Assembly (NCBI RefSeq): GCF_016342705.1
Contig: NZ_JAEINV010000014.1
Coordinates: 1 to 64,000 of the forward strand
From: Lutibacter sp.
GTDB taxonomy: Bacteria > Bacteroidota > Bacteroidia > Flavobacteriales > Flavobacteriaceae
DNA length: 64,000 nt
Direction: 5' to 3'
Each line of letters opens with the position of its first letter. Within the stretch, counting starts at the first letter, position 1. The position numbers were made by a program, and so were the translations under genes. Of this stretch, positions 54,754 to 63,450 are shown in pieces. A model generated the notes under the pieces. That model was given only the letters and a program-made list of their open reading frames with translations, made no database searches and was not told where the DNA came from.

Positions 54754-55980
54754 CTAATCTATTAAGGTTTTGTAAAACTCAATATTCTCCATCACTTTTT
54801 TATCAATGTCAAACAACTGCTCAACACGATTTCTGGCATAAATCCCCATGGTTGCACGAAGTTCATCATTTTTTAACAACTCCACAATTTTTGAAGCATA
54901 TTCTTGATGGTTTGCCGGATGCACTAAAAAACCACTTTCACCGTCTATAATCAATTCTTGCGCCCAACCTATATTACTATTTACCACTGCTTTCTGCATG
55001 GCCATAGACTCAATAGTGACCATCCCTAAAGTTTCAGCATAGGTAGGAAACACACATACATGGGCTTTTTTAATATACGCTTGTACAGCTTCATACGGCA
55101 CTTTCCCTAAATAGGTAACGTTTAATTCAGTTGTAGGAACTTTCACTACACTTGAACCTTCTACCGCTTTCGATTGCATCGTAGCTGTATGTGTCACTTC
55201 AAGCGCAGTTGAGAAGTGTTTAAACTGTTGTTCCAACAATTTCCATGTGGAGAGCGCATTGGTTGTAATATCAGGAGCATCTCCTCCAATTAATACCAAA
55301 TGAGCTTTAGGATATTTTCCGTGCACTTGTTTCAATATTTCAGGCAATTCCAATACGCCTTTTTTACGAATAATCGTCCCTAAATAAAGTATTAAACCAT
55401 CTTCAAATTGACTCGCTGGAACTTTTTCAAAATTATCCAATTTTAAACCGTAATGAATAGTTTTAATTTCTTTATTCTTAATATGAAACAAGCGTTTTGA
55501 AACGGTGCCTGCATAAGAAGTTGGCGCAATAAATGCTTTCGCTTTCCGAATGGCTAATTTTTCGAACCAATAATTCTTTACTTTTTGTTTTCGCTGTTCT
55601 AAATGACAAAAATAAGTGTCACTTCCATGAAACCGAATCACTAAAGGAATCTTAAATTTCATAAAAGCGGTAATACCTGTCCAATCAGGTGCTTCAATAA
55701 TAGCAATTTGTTGTTCTGTGATTACTTTGTTACAATAGTTTTGAAGGTGTTTTCTGTAGCGATACCATTTACCAAAAGTATAGGCTTTATTTTCAATCTT
55801 GTGAATGGTTACCCCATTATCATCAAAAATTTCATTGTTCTTTTGGGAATACACAAAAACTGTTATCTCATGACCTGCGCGCACTAATGCTTGCACCAGG
55901 TTTTTAATACTTGAACCTAACCCCGCTGAATGCCCCGTTTTTTCATGTGGATATTCTGGTGTTAAATAGGCTATTTTCAT
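54754..55980 (-). CDS. Glycosyltransferase family 4
   Basis: This GT-B enzyme starts MKIAYLTPEYPHEKTGHSAGLGSSIKN, a classic GT4 N-terminal (glycogen-synthase-like) loop. The donor site reads VFPTYAETLGMVTIESMAMQKAVVNS. An insert of about 35 residues rich in Thr and Ala lies near residue 250. I chose the ATG at 55980, which overlaps the previous stop by four bases (TCATGA), over 56007. This gives 408 residues. Confidence 0.9.
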   Translation of the reverse strand: MKIAYLTPEYPHEKTGHSAGLGSSIKNLVQALVRAGHEITVFVYSQKNNEIFDDNGVTIHKIENKAYTFGKWYRYRKHLQNYCNKVITEQQIAIIEAPDWTGITAFMKFKIPLVIRFHGSDTYFCHLEQRKQKVKNYWFEKLAIRKAKAFIAPTSYAGTVSKRLFHIKNKEIKTIHYGLKLDNFEKVPASQFEDGLILYLGTIIRKKGVLELPEILKQVHGKYPKAHLVLIGGDAPDITTNALSTWKLLEQQFKHFSTALEVTHTATMQSKAVEGSSVVKVPTTELNVTYLGKVPYEAVQAYIKKAHVCVFPTYAETLGMVTIESMAMQKAVVNSNIGWAQELIIDGESGFLVHPANHQEYASKIVELLKNDELRATMGIYARNRVEQLFDIDKKVMENIEFYKTLID

Positions 55981-57383
55981 GATAATAGTTGGTTTATATG
56001 TTCCCATATTCGCTCAGAAGCCTTCATGGGTTCTTTCCCTGCAACAATTTCAAACCATTGCTTACCTTCTTGTACATTTGATAATGATCCATTTAAAATA
56101 GCAGCCACCAAGCCTTCTAACTCTTTTTTATCTGTACAAAATACAGCAGCGCTCGTACTAGGCATACTTCTAAAATGCACGTATTTGTAATTTTGACCGA
56201 TATCCCGAATTCCTTTTTTTAATTGAGGCTGTTCATAATTATAATAAATACACGGTTTATTGTGCACTACAAAATCAAAAACTGTAGACGAGCAAACGTT
56301 GGTTACAAATTCACTATGCGCACAAACATTGTATAACATGTTAAAATCTTCTTTCTCTGGCAATACTTCATTCCATTGTTTTCCTACTTGTTTCCAAATG
56401 GGATCTAACACTTTAATAATATCCTTATGTTCCGCTAGCACTGTAGCATACCTGTTTGTAAAATCGACAGGGCACTTTCTGTATATAATCCCTAGGTTTG
56501 CTCCTTTTGAATTTAAATTCCTCACTGCCTTTGCCAAATCTTCTAAATAATACTGATCTAATGGTGAGGTTGTTTCATCATCCCCTGAAAAACAAATATA
56601 CTTTTTATCAATATCTAAATTGTATTGTTTAAAAAATGCTGCTTTAGATTGTTTTAACGCCGTATTAAAATGGGGTTCAAATTGCGGGGTACCCGTTACA
56701 AAAATTTGTTCAGCTTTTACAAAATCATAATATTTCAATACCTCTGCTTTCATTAAATCACTCCAAACCACATAATAATCAGTCTCTACCACCTGCATTG
56801 CTTTGGGTACATTGTCCCAAGAATATACAAATGTAACCGTGGGAATTCCCAAATCTTTGGCTGCCAATAAGGCACTTATTGCTTGGGTAGCTCTTTGCGT
56901 AGTACAAAATATTAAGGCAGGTTTATGCTGTTGTAATTGTGCTTTGCAATAGGCGTATTTAGGATTCTTTCGTTCCAAACTATGTATTCTTTTTCTGATA
57001 CGCACCAATCCACTTTCCGAATTGTTGAAGCCGATGAGTGTTTTTATAAAAAGAGTTTTGATACTGTTTTTAATTCCTTGGTAGCTAAACGGAAACTTAT
57101 ACGTTGCATATACCGAATCATTGAACTTTTTCTGAGAAATATTTAATTCAATATGCTTTTTTGCTCTTGCATATAAAGGTGTTAAAGGATGGATCTTATG
57201 ATTTTCTATTTTAACCTCCTTAAAACCTAAATTATCTTTTAAAGAAAACACCGTATTGTTCCAATACTGAATATCAAAACCCATGGATTCTCCTATTTCT
57301 TTAAAATTGGTAAATGCAAAATTTCGCAAGCCCACACCATCAGGAAAAAATACAAAAACTTTCTTTTTCATGCTATTATTCAC
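55977..57383 (-). CDS. GT-B-like glycosyltransferase, unassigned family
   Basis: The 468-residue soluble protein has a GT-B look. The N-terminal half starts KKKVFVFFPDGVGLRNFAFTN. A middle segment IFCTTQRATQAISALLAAKDLGIPTVTFVYSWDN and the later VTGTPQF, CFSGDDETTSP and VCSSTVFDFVVHNKPCIYY resemble UDP-glycosyltransferases and CDP-glycerol-type transferases. The product is unknown. An ATG four codons in (57371, MKKKVF) is a likely alternative start. It is the first gene downstream of the family 2 repeat block. Confidence 0.7.
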   Translation of the reverse strand: MNNSMKKKVFVFFPDGVGLRNFAFTNFKEIGESMGFDIQYWNNTVFSLKDNLGFKEVKIENHKIHPLTPLYARAKKHIELNISQKKFNDSVYATYKFPFSYQGIKNSIKTLFIKTLIGFNNSESGLVRIRKRIHSLERKNPKYAYCKAQLQQHKPALIFCTTQRATQAISALLAAKDLGIPTVTFVYSWDNVPKAMQVVETDYYVVWSDLMKAEVLKYYDFVKAEQIFVTGTPQFEPHFNTALKQSKAAFFKQYNLDIDKKYICFSGDDETTSPLDQYYLEDLAKAVRNLNSKGANLGIIYRKCPVDFTNRYATVLAEHKDIIKVLDPIWKQVGKQWNEVLPEKEDFNMLYNVCAHSEFVTNVCSSTVFDFVVHNKPCIYYNYEQPQLKKGIRDIGQNYKYVHFRSMPSTSAAVFCTDKKELEGLVAAILNGSLSNVQEGKQWFEIVAGKEPMKASERIWEHINQLLS

Positions 57384-57460
57384 TACTTTTTAATCAATTT
57401 ATATACGTTTTACAAACTTACAATTTAATTATTATTTCTTGAAGGGAATTCCTTTCCGAT

Positions 57461-58560
57461 ACACTTTTATTCCTTTTCATTTCATAAAACCACTGGAAGT
57501 GACGTTTCAATGAATCCGTCATTGCGAGGAGCGATAGCGACGAAGCAATCTGTAACTTTAGCATATCGATTCCCAACCAAAAGATTGCTTCAGTTATTTT
57601 TTCCGCTATGCTTCACAAATACCTTCGCAATGACGTTCCATTATCATGCTGAGCCCTTCGACTGCGCTCAGGACAGGCTAAAGTCGAGAACCAATTACCG
57701 ATTCGAGGGGCTAGGGGTTTGTTTTTCATAACAAAATTTTAGTTTAGTCGCTACAGATTGCTTCATTTCACGGTGTTTCATTCGCAATGACATTTCATCG
57801 TCAGTTCGAGTGACGCAGTGCAACGAAGGTGTATCGAGAACCAGTGCGCAATTCTTCTCGATACAGTTTTATTCCATTTCATTTCATAAAACCACTCGAA
57901 GTGACGTTTCAATGAATCCGTCATTGCGACGAAGCAATCTGTAACTTTAGCATATCGATTCCCAACCAAAAGATTACTTCAGTTATTTCTTCCGCTTTGC
58001 TTCACAAATACCTTCGCAATGACATTCCATCGTCATGTCGAGCCCTTCGACTACGTGCAGGACAGGCTAAAGTCGACATCCAATAACTGACTCCCGGCTG
58101 GAGAGGGGCTAGGGGTGTGTTTTTCATAACAAAGTTTAAGTTTAGTAGCGACAGATTGCTTCATTGCACTGCGTTTCATTCGCAATGACATTTCATCGTC
58201 AGTTCGAGTGCCGCAGTGCAACGAAGGTGTATCGAGAACCAGTGCGCAATACTTCTCGATACAGTTTTATTCCATTTCATTTCATAAAACCACTCGAAGT
58301 GACGTTTCATTGAATCCGTCATTGCGAGGAACGATAGCGACGAAGTAATCTGTAACTTTAGCAAATCTATTACCAACCAAAAGATTACTTCAGTTATTTC
58401 TTCCATTATGCTTCACAAATACCTTCGCAGTGACTTTTCATTGTCATGTCGAGCGCAGTCGAGACACTATAATATAACAAATATCTTTCAAGAAATACCA
58501 CTTCACGTCTTCAGCTTGTCCTGCAAGTAGTCCAAGGGCTCGAAGTGACAACAATAAACT
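57461..58560. repeat. Tandem 400-bp composite repeat, family 2 (2.5 copies)
   Basis: Copies start at about 57461, 57863 and 58261 (402 and 398 bases apart); the third is truncated near 58440. Each unit holds GTCATTGCGAGGA...CGACGAAGCAATCTG, its inverse near CTTCGCAATGAC, GAGCCCTTCGACT...CAGGACAGGCTAAAGTCGA, a GAGGGGCTAGGGGT box and CAGTTCGAGTG...GGTGTATCGAGAACC. These are mini-palindromes of several kinds. Three open frames (57510-57731 plus, 57778-57969 and 58176-58406 minus) are parts of the repeats, not genes. Confidence 0.88.
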
Positions 58561-58562
58561 AT

Positions 58563-59390
58563 TTAATTTTTTGATTTAAACGGACAAACATCCATAAGTC
58601 CTTTTTTTAATTGTTCAATAGTTTGTACGGTAGGTAAACTTGGGTAGTTTGTAAATAAGGCCTCCAATTCTAGTTGGGTATATTCAGTAGTTCTTATACT
58701 TGGTTGATAAAAAGGTAAAGCAACAGATTCCATATAATCTTCGTACTTAATATTATCTCCAAATACTTTATCTGAAAACTTTTGCCAAACCGCTGGAATT
58801 TGATAGGTATGCGCTACAATAATTCCATGCAACGAGGATGAAACTATTTTTTTACAACGCAGTATTTCATTGGTTTTAGACGCTACATCATTGGTCATAA
58901 GGTTGATAATACAAATTTTATCATTTCCTTTAAACCACTCCTTTACCAAATGCATATCATTATAATGAGGAATAATTCCGTATTCGTATTTTTTTTCAAT
59001 GGTGGGTTGATAATAATTGGGCAACAACAATGCTGGATCTCCATAAATTTCAGGCACATTACACCCCTTTTCTAATAAGAACGCTCTTGTTTTAGGGCCT
59101 CTAACAGCTAAAAACTGTGCGTTTTTCACATGATATTGTTTTGAAATTATACCACTACCCCATACAATACAATACCTATTTACATGCGTTAATATGCTGC
59201 CGGCTGTAACATAAATAGGACGTATCCAATTCCAAATTGAAAATGTAGACGGCTTTACCCAAACAACTTTTTTATTCGCTATTTTTTCAACTAAATAAGC
59301 GCCAATTAAATCGCCATAATTTTCATGTGTTTTCCCTTGAATTTTAATTTCATTCCACCAAAAGAGACGTATTTTATTTGAAAATAGCAT
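58563..59390 (-). CDS. Polysaccharide pyruvyl transferase family protein
   Basis: This 275-residue protein of the PS_pyruv_trans (CsaB-like) family would add a pyruvate ketal, or in some members a sugar, to a polysaccharide. Features are NYGDLIGAYLVEKIANKKVVWVK at the start, the AVRGPKTRAFLLEKGC segment, EIYGDPALLLP and the C-terminal CKKIVSSSLHGIIVAHTYQIPAVW with the conserved Ser-x-x-His. It starts two bases after the NeuB-like gene and is in the same operon. Confidence 0.85.
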   Translation of the reverse strand: MLFSNKIRLFWWNEIKIQGKTHENYGDLIGAYLVEKIANKKVVWVKPSTFSIWNWIRPIYVTAGSILTHVNRYCIVWGSGIISKQYHVKNAQFLAVRGPKTRAFLLEKGCNVPEIYGDPALLLPNYYQPTIEKKYEYGIIPHYNDMHLVKEWFKGNDKICIINLMTNDVASKTNEILRCKKIVSSSLHGIIVAHTYQIPAVWQKFSDKVFGDNIKYEDYMESVALPFYQPSIRTTEYTQLELEALFTNYPSLPTVQTIEQLKKGLMDVCPFKSKN

Positions 59391-59392
59391 TT

Positions 59393-60271
59393 TTAACCTT
59401 TCTTATTTTTAAGCTTTTCGCGCTGAACTTGTTCAATGGGAAGGATATCTTGACTTTTATAGGTCAATGCTTTATGCACCGCATTTAAATCTCTTGCTAG
59501 TTTTCGCAAGCCCATAGGTTCTAAGGATGCTGCATGGTCTGTGCCTTTCCAAGTTCTATCAATGGTATAGTGTCTTTCTATAATTGGAGCACCTAACGTA
59601 TAGGCTGCTATATCTACTGCAATCCCTAAATGATGACCAGAAAAACCTATATGCTTTACCTTATGGGTATAGTTCTCTAACAATAAAACAATATCCAACA
59701 AACATACATCTTCAAAAGGCACTGGATATCCAGAAGTACAATTATAAACCACTAGATCTTTATTTCTATTCTTTTCAATAAAAAACTCTATCAATGTATC
59801 AATTTCATCCTTTGTAGTCATCCCTGTGGAAATATGAATTTCTCCTTGGTAATGCTCACATAACCATCCTAACATCTCAAAATTATTATTACATGCGGAA
59901 GGTATTTTTATGAAGGAAGGATTTAAGGAGGTAATTTCTTTAGCTGAAGTTAAATCCCATACCGATGTTGAGTATATGATACCAATCTCCTCACAATACT
60001 GCATTAATTCTTTATGTTGTTCCACTGTAAATTCTAAATATTCTCTATGCAAACCATAGGTTTCTCCATAAGAATTTGAAGGATTGGGGTGTGGCTGATG
60101 GTATTGCTCCGGTGTTAATAACTCTTTATTGTTTCTTTTTTGAAACTTAACCGCATCAACATTGCAAAATATCTTTGCTACTTTAATTAGTTCTTTTGCT
60201 ATGTCTATATCCCCCTTATGGTTGCAGCCTATTTCGGCTATTACAAAGGGTTTTGTATATGTTTGAGGCAT
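59393..60271 (-). CDS. NeuB-family nonulosonic acid synthase lacking the SAF domain
   Basis: This PEP-dependent aldolase-type synthase joins PEP with a six-carbon sugar (or its 6-phosphate) to form a sialic-type acid. The TIM barrel shows FVIAEIGCNHKGDIDIAKELI, the PEP-binding VKFQKR and HISTGMTT, and FSGHHLGIAVDIAAYTLGAPIIERHYT. The usual family members have about 350 residues with a C-terminal antifreeze-like SAF domain. This one stops at 292 residues after the barrel, so the SAF lid is missing. The adjacent CMP-transferase fusion supports a role in nonulosonate synthesis. Confidence 0.87.
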   Translation of the reverse strand: MPQTYTKPFVIAEIGCNHKGDIDIAKELIKVAKIFCNVDAVKFQKRNNKELLTPEQYHQPHPNPSNSYGETYGLHREYLEFTVEQHKELMQYCEEIGIIYSTSVWDLTSAKEITSLNPSFIKIPSACNNNFEMLGWLCEHYQGEIHISTGMTTKDEIDTLIEFFIEKNRNKDLVVYNCTSGYPVPFEDVCLLDIVLLLENYTHKVKHIGFSGHHLGIAVDIAAYTLGAPIIERHYTIDRTWKGTDHAASLEPMGLRKLARDLNAVHKALTYKSQDILPIEQVQREKLKNKKG

Positions 60272-60329
60272 TTTGAAGTTTTTTTCAAATTTATTATTTT
60301 ATTATCAAGTGACAAGTTACTTTTAAATA

Positions 60330-60715
60330 AATAATTGCTAAAGTACTTCTCGATCGGGCTTGAAGTGACAACTTTAAATTATTTAACAATCAATAAAACA
60401 AAATGTCATGTCCAGCCCTTCGATGATGCTCAAGACAAACTAAAGTCGAGAGCGAGTTACTGATTTCCCCTCTTGAGAGGGGTTAGGGGTGTTAATTATA
60501 ACAAATTTAAAATTCATCAGGAGCAGATTGCTTCATTTCACGCTGTTTCATTCGCAATGACATTTCATTGTCAGTTCGAGTGCTTAAGTGTAACGTAAGT
60601 ATATCGACTTCTCGATACAATTTAGCTCCATTGCATTCTGCTAATTCACTCGAAGTGACGAACAAAAAACGTCAGTTCGAGTAGTTTTAGTAGGAATAGA
60701 ATTCGTACCAAAATT
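60330..60715. repeat. Diverged family 2 composite repeat
   Basis: One decayed copy of the 400-bp composite lies between the NeuB-like and NeuA-like genes: GTCCAGCCCTTCGATGATGC..., a CCCCTCTTGAGAGGGGTTAG box near 60466-60486, AGATTGCTTCATTTC...TTCGCAATGAC, and CAGTTCGAGTGCTTAAG...GTATATCGA. It is less conserved than the 57.5-58.5 kb copies. No gene is in this gap. Confidence 0.82.
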
Positions 60716-60719
60716 GCAT

Positions 60720-61880
60720 CTAGAACCGCTTATTATAATTTAAAATAAACTCACAAGCTTCACGAATTGCACCGCTACCAGAATTTTTAGTTAAAACCAC
60801 ATCCGCATGAAGTTTTACTATGTTAGTAGCATTATTTGGGGTTAATGACCATCCTACACTACACATATTGGCTAAATCGTTTACATCATCCCCCACATAC
60901 GCAATATTGCCTAGTGTTACTTTTTTATCAAGTATTAATTGTTGCACCAAGGCATATTTATCTTTTACTCCTAAAAATACGTCTTCAATTTTTAGCTTTT
61001 TCATACGCTGTGCCACCAATTCCGATTGCTCTGATGTCATAACAAGTACCTCAACACCTTGTTCTCTCAAAATTTCTAATCCCATTCCATCGCGCATATC
61101 AAAGTTTTTTGTATGCTCTCCATCTTTGGTATAGGTAATAGTCCCATCAGTAAAAACGCCATCCACATCTAATATGATATGCGTTATTTTAGCACTTTCT
61201 TTTTGTTTTTTTAATCTATGTATCAAAAGTTCTTCTACGATATGCCAATCGGTTTCTGAGTCAATTTCATATAGTGATTCTTCTGGCATTTTTACAATAC
61301 CTATATTTCCACTCACTCTATTTTTTGACGCTAAAAAAGCCGTTTTAGTGGTGCAATACACAGCCCCATTTTCTATTAACAAGCCTTCAAAATCTTGTCT
61401 GCGAGGACGTTTAAATACATCATAATTCAATGGTTTTGCATCACTACTCCATGTAAATCTATGGGTATTGACTACTGTTAATGATGAATCATAGCCATCA
61501 TTTATAATCGCCTCCAATGCTTTATTTATATCTAAAGAAGTGGTTAAAGGCGAGGTTGCTTGTAACAAGCATAGGATATCAAAATTAGTATTTAATTTTT
61601 CTGCAAACTCTAGCAACACACTTTCTGTTGATGCTGTATCATTGGCATTTTCAGGGTTTCTCAATAGCGCTTTTACTTTTTTAGACCAGCTATATTGGTT
61701 TTCAACGAAAGCCATAATTTCCACATCATCTGTAAATACATAAATTTCATCCAACTCTGAAAAAATGGCTTCCTTTAATACCCAAGTAAATAAGGGTCTC
61801 CCAACCATTTTACGTTTGTTTTTACCCTTAATACTTTTTGATCCTTTACGGAGTGGAATAATTCCTATTTTTTTTGACAT
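60720..61880 (-). CDS. Cytidylyltransferase (NeuA-like) fused to a KdsC-type HAD phosphatase
   Basis: The 386-residue protein joins two enzymes of sialic-type acid synthesis. Residues 1 to about 225 form a CMP-acylneuraminate synthetase (IGIIPLRKGSKSIKGKNKRKM, LLQATSPLTT). Residues of about 228-386 form an HAD-IIIC phosphatase like KdsC: nucleophile in LDVDGVFTDG, TSEQSE, and GDDVNDLANM. This domain order occurs in animal CMAS proteins and resembles separate genes for CMP-KDN synthetase and KDN-9-phosphate phosphatase in Bacteroides. It suggests that the upstream synthase makes a 9-phosphate acid. Confidence 0.9.
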   Translation of the reverse strand: MSKKIGIIPLRKGSKSIKGKNKRKMVGRPLFTWVLKEAIFSELDEIYVFTDDVEIMAFVENQYSWSKKVKALLRNPENANDTASTESVLLEFAEKLNTNFDILCLLQATSPLTTSLDINKALEAIINDGYDSSLTVVNTHRFTWSSDAKPLNYDVFKRPRRQDFEGLLIENGAVYCTTKTAFLASKNRVSGNIGIVKMPEESLYEIDSETDWHIVEELLIHRLKKQKESAKITHIILDVDGVFTDGTITYTKDGEHTKNFDMRDGMGLEILREQGVEVLVMTSEQSELVAQRMKKLKIEDVFLGVKDKYALVQQLILDKKVTLGNIAYVGDDVNDLANMCSVGWSLTPNNATNIVKLHADVVLTKNSGSGAIREACEFILNYNKRF

Positions 61881-61936
61881 AGTATTCTAAATAATTCAAT
61901 TATTAATCAAAAATATTAATATTTAAATATACTGCT

Positions 61937-63424
61937 TTAAATAAATGGATTAATATTTACGTTAGCTGTATGATTTACTAATATTTCACCTTTTATTAAA
62001 ATAGAATTTAATTTAGCTTTAAAATCTATTTCACTTCTATCCAAATAATAGATTAATTTAGAATCTATATATTCTTCATATGTTTCCTTTCCAATTTCAT
62101 GGATAATTATCGTAGGAACATTTAACATCATTGCTTCAATCAAACAACCAGAAAAATTAGTTATATGTACAACTGATTCACATAAAACTTTTGGTAATGG
62201 AATTTTAATTGAGTCTTGAATATCATAATTTTTATAAACACCATTCTTTTTCAAAAAATCTTTAATTGTTTGTCTTGAATAATGATTTCTAGGATGAAGT
62301 CTAAATATCCATAAAAAATCTAAATTTTTAATTACTTCCAAAACACAAAAAGGAATCATTTCCTCAAGTTCAAATAATTGCAAACTAAAAATAATTTGTT
62401 TCTTTTTTGAAACATTATTGTTTAATTTATTCATCCAATAATTAAGGTATGGTTGACCTATTAAATGTGAAGTAACAGCGTTTGTATGAGAAGCCCACAT
62501 TGTAATATTGTCTTTTGATTTTTCGTCCCAATTCCAGAAATCGTAAACCATTGTATTGAACCCATTCTTTGGCAATCTGCTCCAATTAGAAAAAGCTAAA
62601 TGATTGGTTTGCGGACCATGTTGTAAATCAACAGTTTTAATATTCAATTTATTAGCTGCATATACAGCCGCATTTATTGCATCCATTCCATAATACATTG
62701 AAAATACCACATGAGTTGGTTGAACCTTCCTAAATACTTTTGTAAAAAACCTACTTAAACTTTTAACTCTAAAAGACCATTGAATCATTTCACTTCTATT
62801 CAGATTTAAGTTTTTCACTATGGGAAAATCCTTTTCAATTTTTATATAAAAAACATCATAACCATCCAACGATAGGTTTAAATTCAGTTTTTGTTTAAAA
62901 ATACGTTGTTTAATTTTTGAAATTAATTTGAAGTCTGAAAGATAACTTTCTACATGAACAACAGCTTTTTTATTATACATTTTTTCAAATATTTTTTGAT
63001 ATTCAAACATGTATACTTCATTTTTTAAGGCATAAACATCCACCATTGAATCATAAAATCGATTAAAATATTCACCATTTATAACTACGCGATGCATGTG
63101 AGAACCAAATAGGATATACTTTTTATGCTTAAGTTTAAAATAAAAAACATTCAAATTAAAATAAGCTCGTATGATTTTAAGCAACTTATTGCCTAATTTA
63201 ATAGGTCTTTCTTTTAAAGTTGATTTATGGATTAAGTTTTCAGAATTTTGAAAATCATTTTTTAATAAAAAAAAACTCAAAAAGTGAATATATATTTTAA
63301 TACGTATATAAGGCCAAATATGAATTCCATTTATTTGCCATGTATCAACCTCAAATTTATTTTCTAGACTTAAAATATAATTTTTAATATCCGTTAACGA
63401 TTTAATGTCTGGTGGATTTGGCAT
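61937..63424 (-). CDS. Putative GT-B transferase of a surface-polysaccharide locus, unknown family
   Basis: The 495-residue cytoplasmic protein has no family that I can name with confidence. The C-terminal half has the look of a GT-B donor domain: KTVDLQHGPQTNHLAFSNW, a LHPRNHYSRQTI segment and NFSGCLIEAMMLNVPTIII followed by HEIGKET. Such QHG and xHPR motifs also occur in capsule polysialyl-, Kdo- and CDP-glycerol-type transferases. Next to nonulosonate genes, a sialyltransferase-like role is possible but is inference. The start MPNPPDIKSL is the only suitable ATG. Confidence 0.65.
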   Translation of the reverse strand: MPNPPDIKSLTDIKNYILSLENKFEVDTWQINGIHIWPYIRIKIYIHFLSFFLLKNDFQNSENLIHKSTLKERPIKLGNKLLKIIRAYFNLNVFYFKLKHKKYILFGSHMHRVVINGEYFNRFYDSMVDVYALKNEVYMFEYQKIFEKMYNKKAVVHVESYLSDFKLISKIKQRIFKQKLNLNLSLDGYDVFYIKIEKDFPIVKNLNLNRSEMIQWSFRVKSLSRFFTKVFRKVQPTHVVFSMYYGMDAINAAVYAANKLNIKTVDLQHGPQTNHLAFSNWSRLPKNGFNTMVYDFWNWDEKSKDNITMWASHTNAVTSHLIGQPYLNYWMNKLNNNVSKKKQIIFSLQLFELEEMIPFCVLEVIKNLDFLWIFRLHPRNHYSRQTIKDFLKKNGVYKNYDIQDSIKIPLPKVLCESVVHITNFSGCLIEAMMLNVPTIIIHEIGKETYEEYIDSKLIYYLDRSEIDFKAKLNSILIKGEILVNHTANVNINPFI

Positions 63425-63450
63425 TTGAATTTAGTTTATATATCAATTAT

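Noticed and set aside
57510-58406. Three short frames in the 57.5-58.4 kb region
   Set aside because: They are located in the tandem 400-bp repeats and are partly copies of each other (RHFEWFYEMKWNKTVSR occurs twice).
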